From Pontibacter roseus DSM 17521 (GTDB lineage: Bacteria > Bacteroidota > Bacteroidia > Cytophagales > Hymenobacteraceae): 64,000 nucleotides of DNA. The notes beneath the pieces were generated by a model, which saw only the letters and a list, made by a program, of their open reading frames with translations, did no database searches and had not been told where the DNA came from. Shown here piece after piece: positions 59,015 to 64,000 of this stretch (positions are counted from its first letter, which is position 1; each line of letters opens with the position of its first letter). A program made the position numbers and the translations under genes. The DNA is taken from the NCBI RefSeq assembly GCF_000373265.1, contig NZ_KB890761.1, forward strand, positions 794,849-858,848, given 5' to 3'.

Positions 59015-59074
59015 CTATACCTGTGTTCAAGGTATAGGCAAACAAAAAAGGCTCTGATTTCTCAGAGCCTTTTT
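59015..59074. terminator. Paired hairpins between the small membrane gene and tsf
   Basis: First, an 8-bp inverted repeat CTATACCT/AGGTATAG (59015-59022, 59030-59037) made of the GGTATA word. Second, a 13-bp stem (59045-59057 with 59062-59074, GGCTCTGA core) flanked by A5/T5, a good bidirectional terminator for both convergent genes. Confidence 0.9.
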
Positions 59075-59094
59075 CAATATAATAGCTGATTGAA

Positions 59095-59928
59095 TTAACC
59101 GATGGCTACACGCTTGAACTCAGTTACAGTCAGGCCTTTGCTTGTCTTGTCAAGCAGCTGCGTGATTGTCAAAGATGGGTCCTTCACGAACTCCTGGTTC
59201 AACAGGGTGTTCTCTTTGTAGAACTTGTTCAGTTTGCCCTGAGCGATTTTCTCCAGCATAGCCTCTGGCTTGCCTTCCTGGCGCGCCTGCTCTTTGCCGA
59301 TTTCAATCTCACGTTCGATGGTGGCAGCGTCAACGCCGTCTTTGTCCAAAGCGATTGGCTTCATGGCAGCGATTTGCATCGCGATGTCCTTACCAACTTC
59401 GGTCACGTCAGTGCCGCTTGTGTTGTTCAGGCCTACCAATACACCCAGTTTGCCGTTAGAGTGGTTGTAAGCAACTACCTTCTCAGCATTCACAGTCTCG
59501 TAAGAAACCACGTCGATTTTCTCACCGATTTTGCCCATCAGGTCTGTGATGTGGTCCTGCAGGGAGCGGCTGTCCGCCTGAGTGGCAGCCAGCAGTTCTT
59601 CTTTAGAAGAAGCGTTTGTAGAAACAGCTGTCTCCAGAACGGTTTTAGCCAGGTTTCTGAAATCCTCTACTTTTGATACCGGCTCAGTTTCGCAAGCAAG
59701 TGCTACTACTACGCCAGTAGCACCATTGTCGCTTACGCTAGTCAATACAATACCCTCAGAAGTAGCGTTGTCAGCACGCTTGCTGGCAATCTTCTGTCCT
59801 TGCTTACGCAGAATATCTTTAGCAGCTTCGAAGTCACCCTTGGCTTCTGTGAGCGCTTTTTTGCAATCCATCATACCTGCACCAGTTTCCTGGCGAAGTC
59901 TGTTAACGTCTTGTGCTGTAATAGCCAT
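59095..59928 (-). CDS. tsf: Elongation factor Ts
   Basis: Nucleotide exchange factor for EF-Tu; 277 residues. The N-terminal UBA-like domain MAITAQDVNRLRQETGAGMMDCKKALTEA and TDNATSEG-like segment precede the dimerisation domains; the coiled region and the VTEF-type end are normal. Last gene of the minus-strand order rplM-rpsI-rpsB-tsf. A hairpin and a 170-bp gap separate it from rpsB. Confidence 0.97.
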   Translation of the reverse strand: MAITAQDVNRLRQETGAGMMDCKKALTEAKGDFEAAKDILRKQGQKIASKRADNATSEGIVLTSVSDNGATGVVVALACETEPVSKVEDFRNLAKTVLETAVSTNASSKEELLAATQADSRSLQDHITDLMGKIGEKIDVVSYETVNAEKVVAYNHSNGKLGVLVGLNNTSGTDVTEVGKDIAMQIAAMKPIALDKDGVDAATIEREIEIGKEQARQEGKPEAMLEKIAQGKLNKFYKENTLLNQEFVKDPSLTITQLLDKTSKGLTVTEFKRVAIG

Positions 59929-59938
59929 CTTTCTTTAA

Positions 59939-59968
59939 TTAAGAATTATGAATTGAGAATTACGAATG
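59939..59968. repeat. Degenerate GAATTA-type repeats upstream of tsf
   Basis: Several imperfect copies of an AGAATTA/TGAATTG unit run in tandem between rpsB and tsf. AT-rich units of this type are common in Bacteroidota intergenic DNA; no function seen. Confidence 0.3.
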
Positions 59969-60032
59969 TTCTTGTAGGGATTATCAGGGAGTTCGTTATC
60001 AGTCTTTCGTCCTGTGCCTCTCCTATGCCCTA

Positions 60033-60079
60033 AAACAAACTGAACATTGAAGCAGCTGTGCCCAATGTTCAGTTCGTTT
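60033..60079 (-). promoter_or_regulatory. Terminator-like hairpin between rpsB and tsf
   Basis: Arms 60033-60049 and 60063-60079 pair over 17 positions with one mismatch around a 13-nt loop. On the minus strand it is followed by TTTTAG. It sits just after the rpsB stop, so partial termination before tsf is plausible. Confidence 0.65.
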
Positions 60080-60101
60080 GTAATGCAATATGAACGAATG
60101 C

Positions 60102-60869
60102 TTATTGTTCGTCAGCTTCCTGCTTCGCCTTGATGCCTTCTTCTTCAGAACGCTTGCGCTCAGTCTCTTCTTTGTCCACTTTGCGCTCAGACAGACCCTC
60201 TTCAATCGCCTTACCGATGATAGACACGATAAGAGAGATTGACTTTGAAGCGTCGTCGTTAGCAGGGATTGGGAAGTCAACCAGCTCTGGGTTAGAGTTG
60301 GTATCGCAAACCGCGAATACAGGCAGGTTCAACTTCTGAGCTTCTTTCACAGCGATGTGCTCACGCTTCACGTCCACGATGAACAGCGCAGCTGGCAGGC
60401 GAGACAGGTCGGCAATACCGCCCAATACACGCTCCAGTTTCTCACGCTCACGAGAAAGCATCAGACGCTCACGCTTTGCGATAGCCGCATAAGCTGTGTT
60501 GTCTTTCACCATCTTGTCGATGGTAGACATTTTCTTGAGTGACTTACGCACAGTGGCGAAGTTCGTCAGCATACCACCCAACCAACGGTCGGTTACGTAA
60601 GGCATTTTCAGACGACGAGCTTCTTCAGCTACGATGTCCTGCGCTTGCTTTTTGGTAGCTACGAAAAGGATTTTACGACCAGACTTGGCGATGTTCTTGA
60701 TAGCCGAAGAAGCTTCCTCAAGGGCAACCAGTGTCTTGTTCAGGTCAATGATGTGGATACCGTTCTTCTCCATGAAGATGTACGGAGCCATTTTCGGATC
60801 CCACTTGCGGGTAAGGTGGCCAAAGTGAACACCTGCCTCAAGTAATTCTTTATAATTAGTACTTGCCAT
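60102..60869 (-). CDS. rpsB: 30S ribosomal protein S2 (uS2)
   Basis: Small-subunit protein needed to bind S1; 255 residues. [24 protein letters not shown], the [19 protein letters not shown] motif, [16 protein letters not shown] and the AVCDTNSNP segment are typical. A charged Glu/Lys C-terminal tail extends the E. coli length. It is preceded by rpsI after 21 bp. Confidence 0.98.
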   Translation of the reverse strand: MASTNYKELLEAGVHFGHLTRKWDPKMAPYIFMEKNGIHIIDLNKTLVALEEASSAIKNIAKSGRKILFVATKKQAQDIVAEEARRLKMPYVTDRWLGGMLTNFATVRKSLKKMSTIDKMVKDNTAYAAIAKRERLMLSREREKLERVLGGIADLSRLPAALFIVDVKREHIAVKEAQKLNLPVFAVCDTNSNPELVDFPIPANDDASKSISLIVSIIGKAIEEGLSERKVDKEETERKRSEEEGIKAKQEADEQ

Positions 60870-60890
60870 GTTGTTGATACACCTTTAATA

Positions 60891-61277
60891 TTAACGTTTA
60901 CTGAACTGGAACGAACGACGCGCTTTGCGCTTACCGAACTTCTTACGCTCCACCATACGAGGGTCTCTGGTTACGAACCCTTCTTTGCGGAGTGCTGATT
61001 TAGTCTCGGCGTTCTCTACTACCAGTGCTTTCGCGATAGCAAGTCTAAGTGCTTCAGCCTGGCCGCTTACACCACCACCTTTTAGATTAGCAGTAACATC
61101 GTACTTGCCAATAGCTTCTAAGGTTTGAAACGGCTGATTCACAATAGTTTGCAGTACTTCGTCAGGGAAGTATGCCTTGATATCTTTACCGTTAATAGTG
61201 ATATTCCCTTGCCCGGCCGTCATGTAGATACGAGCCACCGAGGTTTTTCTTCTACCAGATGTATTGATAACTTCCAT
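60891..61277 (-). CDS. rpsI: 30S ribosomal protein S9 (uS9)
   Basis: Head protein whose C-terminal tail reaches the P-site tRNA; 128 residues. GRRKTSVARIYM, the GGGVSGQAEALRLAIAKAL motif, DPRMVERKKFGKRKARR and the terminal SKR are all present. It follows rplM after 6 bp. Confidence 0.98.
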   Translation of the reverse strand: MEVINTSGRRKTSVARIYMTAGQGNITINGKDIKAYFPDEVLQTIVNQPFQTLEAIGKYDVTANLKGGGVSGQAEALRLAIAKALVVENAETKSALRKEGFVTRDPRMVERKKFGKRKARRSFQFSKR

Positions 61278-61283
61278 TAATAA

Positions 61284-61733
61284 TTAGATGTTGAGGGTTA
61301 ATTCTTTAGGCTGCTGCGCCGCAAACGGGTGCTCGCTTCCTGTAAAAACATGAAGATTTCTGAACAGCTCGCTGCCCAGTCTGCTCTTTGGCAACATGCC
61401 ACGCACAGCGCGCTCTACAAGCAGTGTAGATGACTTCGCCTTTAGCTCACGTGGAGAAGTTCTCTTCTGACCACCTGGGTAACCCGTGTGTGTCAGGTAG
61501 TACTTCTGGTCCCACTTACGGCCAGAGAAACGCACGTTATCAGCGTTGATAACAATCACGTTGTCGCCGCAGTCAGCATTTGGCGTGTACGAAGGCTTGT
61601 GTTTGCCCTTCAGGATCTTGGCGACTTCAGACGCCACGCGACCCAGGTTTCCTTGCCCAGCATCCACAATCACCCAGCCTTTGTTGGCTGTCTTCTTGTT
61701 GACATACTGAGTCTTAAAACTTAAATGATCCAT
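61284..61733 (-). CDS. rplM: 50S ribosomal protein L13 (uL13)
   Basis: Early-assembly protein of the large subunit; 149 residues. WVIVDAGQGNLGRVASEVAKILKGK and the HTGYPGG loop and AVRGMLPKSRLG are diagnostic. First gene of the rplM-rpsI-rpsB-tsf transcript; a good promoter lies about 65 bp upstream. Confidence 0.98.
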   Translation of the reverse strand: MDHLSFKTQYVNKKTANKGWVIVDAGQGNLGRVASEVAKILKGKHKPSYTPNADCGDNVIVINADNVRFSGRKWDQKYYLTHTGYPGGQKRTSPRELKAKSSTLLVERAVRGMLPKSRLGSELFRNLHVFTGSEHPFAAQQPKELTLNI

Positions 61734-61800
61734 TTTTGGTGGTAGTAAGCGATTTATTTAACAATTGACTTTATTCCCGACGGTTCTTCGAAAATGGTCA

Positions 61801-61831
61801 CAAAGATAGAAACACTTTATGTGATATGCAA
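61801..61831 (-). promoter_or_regulatory. Promoter for rplM-rpsI-rpsB-tsf
   Basis: On the minus strand TTG (complement of 61829-61831), a 20-nt spacer and TATCTTTG (complement of 61801-61808) match the -33/-7 consensus exactly as at rpsL. It leaves a leader of about 60 nt. Confidence 0.78.
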
Positions 61832-61907
61832 TACATGGTTTAGAAATATGCTGGGACACAGAGGAATAGTGCTAGGAGGGGTATGGGTGAAGGGCAGTTT
61901 CAAAAGA

Positions 61908-61946
61908 CATCAGCCTGAAGAAGCCCCTTGCTCCTTCAGGCTGATG
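61908..61946 (-). terminator. Terminator after the M56 peptidase gene
   Basis: A 13-bp stem (61908-61920 with 61934-61946, around CATCAGCCTGAAG and complement) followed on the minus strand by CTTTTGAAA. Confidence 0.8.
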
Positions 61947-61974
61947 CAGCTAAACCAAGGTATAGCCTGCTACA

Positions 61975-64000
61975 TTAGTTCTTCTTTCTAACAGGTGGCG
62001 GCGGCGGTGGCAAATCAGGAAGCTTCCCGTATTTCTCCTCTGTCCTCGCTATTGATTGCGGATTGTTCAGGTCACAAATCTCAGATTTTCCATTCTCCAG
62101 GTAGAGCACCATCAGCCGCAGGTTCCGGTTGTTGTGCTCTGTTGCAATCCAACCCACTTCTTTTACGGCCGGGTTCCGCTTCAGAAAGGCCTTGTGGTCG
62201 TCGTGCATGTTATCTGCTGCGGGCACATAAACAGGTATGTCAGCGGGTAGTGGGGGCGGTGGGGCTGGCAGCTCTTCACCTGCTGGTGGAGGCGGCGGTG
62301 GGGTGCCCGGCGCATCCGGTGCAGCTGGCGGTGGCGGCACAGGTGGGTATTTGTCAATGAACTCCCGTACCTGCTCAGAGTGCTTGTTTTTCTCCGTGAT
62401 GATGGAAACTACGCCATTAGCGGCTCCTTTGCCGAATGCTTTCTCAGCGCTCTCACCTTTGTAGACACTGATGCTATTAATCTCCTTAGGGTCTAGCTTT
62501 TCTGCTGCCTGCTTGGTTGCTTTCACACCATCGATATAGTAAAGCGCTGCGTCAGGGAGATTTGACTTGTCCACGGTTTGTGTTTCTCCTTGTGGCCTTA
62601 CAGGTGGCGGCGGTGGCGGCAGGAAAGGTAGTTTCCCCCACTTAGCCTCGGCAGCCGGTATACGTTGATTACCGTTGTAGTCATACGATTCCGATTCGCC
62701 ATTCTTCAAGTACACCACAACCGACTCTAAGTTGTATTCCCGTCTGTTGTCAAACTTCCAGCCGACCTCTTTTACTTGAGGATGACGTTCGAGGAAGTCC
62801 TTGTAATCCTGCGGCCAGTTTTCTTTGCTTCTGTAGTAGTCCAATTCTTGCAGTTTCAGTACAAAAAATTCTTCCTGAAGGGAGCCGACGTTGTCCCGCT
62901 TGGCTACAGGAGGGGCGCTGGGAAGTTTCCCGTATTCTTTTGCGGCGGCTGCCATGCTTTGCTTATCACCAAAGGTATAGACCTCTTCGGCGCCAGATTT
63001 CAGGCTGACCACTAGCTTGCCGTTTGACCTCCAGGAGATGTTCTTCACCTTTGGGTTACGTGCATAGAAGGCTGTATACTCATCGGCAGAGGCAGTAGGG
63101 CTCTGTGCCACTGTAGTCGTTTGCGGGGGTGTATTTTCAGGCGTGGTGGCATCTTCCTGCGTGGCGCTCCGGAAGGCGACCAACAGCACGGTTACGAGGG
63201 GCAGCACAACCAGCAGTCTGAGCCGGTTCGCCCTGCTTGTGGGCATTTTGTTCATCATGGCAATTCTTCGTTTAAGTGATGGGAAATTAAACTGATTGGC
63301 AATCTGAGGTTGTGTGGCGCCTACAACTTTCAGTAAGAGGTATTGGTATTCTCTTCTATCCACACCAGCGGCTACAACATGCTGGTCGGCAATAAATTCA
63401 AGGTTTTCTTTCAGGGCCTTTTTCATGAGCCACACGCCGGGGTTGAACCAGTAGAACACGGTGCTCAACTCAGCCAGCAGCACATCCAGTGTATGCCAGC
63501 CGTTCACATGTATTTGCTCATGCCTTAAAATGGACTCTAGTTCGGGCGTCTGGTGCTGAGCCGGGTTCAGGTAAATGTTCCTCCAGAAGGAGAAGGCCTC
63601 GCTGATGCCGTTCACTATCCGGAACTCGACCCCCTGGTAAGTGGCAGGTATAGAGGCGCGGTGAATCTTGTAAAGCGAAATAAACTGCAGGGATAGTCTT
63701 GCCAACATAAGTCCGCAGCCCGCCCAAAATAGGACAACAGGTATAAGCCAGTAGTCGAATGCTGCTTGCTCAGGTATAGCGGTAGGCGTCCAGGCAGGTA
63801 TAGCCACGGCATAGCTTTGCACGGCGGCGAGCTCCTGGTGACGGCTGAACAACTCGGTGAGGTCAATCAGCGGATAGACAGTGGAGAACAGGATGCCGAA
63901 CACCAGGAAGAGGCGGTTCAGGTGGTAAAACGTGAGTTTGCGGAGCACCAGGTGGTACGCCAGGTAGAACAGCACCAGGGCCACGTTCGCTTTGAGCAGG
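61975..64000 (-). CDS. BlaR1/MecR1-type M56 peptidase with repeat modules (N-terminus cut)
   Basis: At least 669 residues; the frame is open past the window end (LLKAN precedes the GTG at 63984), so the N-terminus is missing. Part 1 (to about 275): membrane helices and an M56 zinc protease with HEQIH (155-159, counting from 63984) and a later ENLEFIADQHVV. Part 2: three copies of an about 60-residue module (301-357, 390-461, 593-664), each with an F-ARNP/ERHP/KRNP start and a YGKLP or WGKLP end; the second and third copies run into PPPPPPV. Between copies two and three lies a TonB-plug-like segment (about 473-531, YYIDGVKAT to NGVVSIIT). It may sense envelope state and control a BlaI-type repressor; none is in view. 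Confidence 0.85.
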   Translation of the reverse strand, partial: LLKANVALVLFYLAYHLVLRKLTFYHLNRLFLVFGILFSTVYPLIDLTELFSRHQELAAVQSYAVAIPAWTPTAIPEQAAFDYWLIPVVLFWAGCGLMLARLSLQFISLYKIHRASIPATYQGVEFRIVNGISEAFSFWRNIYLNPAQHQTPELESILRHEQIHVNGWHTLDVLLAELSTVFYWFNPGVWLMKKALKENLEFIADQHVVAAGVDRREYQYLLLKVVGATQPQIANQFNFPSLKRRIAMMNKMPTSRANRLRLLVVLPLVTVLLVAFRSATQEDATTPENTPPQTTTVAQSPTASADEYTAFYARNPKVKNISWRSNGKLVVSLKSGAEEVYTFGDKQSMAAAAKEYGKLPSAPPVAKRDNVGSLQEEFFVLKLQELDYYRSKENWPQDYKDFLERHPQVKEVGWKFDNRREYNLESVVVYLKNGESESYDYNGNQRIPAAEAKWGKLPFLPPPPPPVRPQGETQTVDKSNLPDAALYYIDGVKATKQAAEKLDPKEINSISVYKGESAEKAFGKGAANGVVSIITEKNKHSEQVREFIDKYPPVPPPPAAPDAPGTPPPPPPAGEELPAPPPPLPADIPVYVPAADNMHDDHKAFLKRNPAVKEVGWIATEHNNRNLRLMVLYLENGKSEICDLNNPQSIARTEEKYGKLPDLPPPPPPVRKKN
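61993..63084 (-). repeat. Three-fold coding repeat in the M56 peptidase
   Basis: Copies at 62914-63084, 62602-62817 and 61993-62208, similar at protein level (x-F-x-x-R-N/H-P-x-V-K-x-x-x-W ... Y/W-GKLP). A truncated start of a fourth copy (EFIDKYPPVPPPP) lies near 62335-62376. Confidence 0.75.

Overview
The window looks like a stretch of a Bacteroidota chromosome, most likely order Cytophagales (Pontibacter/Hymenobacter-like; the genus is inference, with no database search). The evidence is the gene order rpoB-rpoC-DUF3467-rpsL-rpsG-fusA-rpsJ, then S10-spc-alpha with secY-map-infA-rpmJ. Promoters match the Bacteroidota -7 element TAnnTTTG, most translation starts are A/T-rich and lack a Shine-Dalgarno sequence, and families typical of the phylum occur (DUF3467, DUF2490, DUF4097 behind an ECF sigma factor, BlaR1-type M56 proteins with TonB-plug-like segments).

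Layout. 1-8.1 kb: rpoB (5' truncated by the window), rpoC and a DUF3467 gene. 8.2-11.5 kb: rpsL-rpsG-fusA-rpsJ, closed by a UUCG-loop terminator. 11.6-26.1 kb: one long + strand run of ribosomal genes with secY, map, infA and rpoA, from rplC to rplQ, closed by a terminator. 26.1-31.6 kb: carA, eno, a FtsB/DivIC-like gene, a small XRE regulator with membrane helices, and an HscA/DnaK-type chaperone. 31.7-39.4 kb: mostly minus-strand genes (small membrane protein, Ldh-family dehydrogenase, lipoprotein, Ppx/GppA phosphatase, AT-richer MORN lipoprotein, methyltransferase) around a + strand secreted TPR protein. 39.5-49.2 kb: dapF-GNAT, an ECF sigma/membrane-protein pair, secA, deoC-SPOR lipoprotein, M20 hydrolase-DUF2490. 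49.3-55.9 kb: Hsp20, DegQ/Do protease, ALDH7-like dehydrogenase, and an ECF sigma/anti-sigma/DUF4097 operon. 56.0-59.0 kb: RidA, a membrane-anchored MutS-family ATPase and two small proteins. 59.1-61.8 kb (minus): rplM-rpsI-rpsB-tsf. 62-64 kb (minus): an M56 peptidase with a three-fold C-terminal repeat and a plug-like module, cut by the window end.

The first 26 kb and the rplM-tsf operon are housekeeping gene-expression machinery. Envelope functions dominate the rest: SecA, SecY, DegQ, lipoproteins, ECF systems and the M56 sensor. I see no rRNA, tRNA, CRISPR array, insertion sequence or prophage.

The least explained signals are (1) a very frequent short word, (A)GGTATA/TATACC(T), scattered in and between genes outside the ribosomal block and built into several terminator hairpins; (2) the MutS-family ATPase with four predicted transmembrane helices; (3) the M56 protein with three copies of an about 60-residue module separated by proline tracts; and (4) RNA hairpins at rpoB/rpoC and at the predicted 5' end of the S10 transcript. 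No stretch longer than 300 bases lacks a gene.
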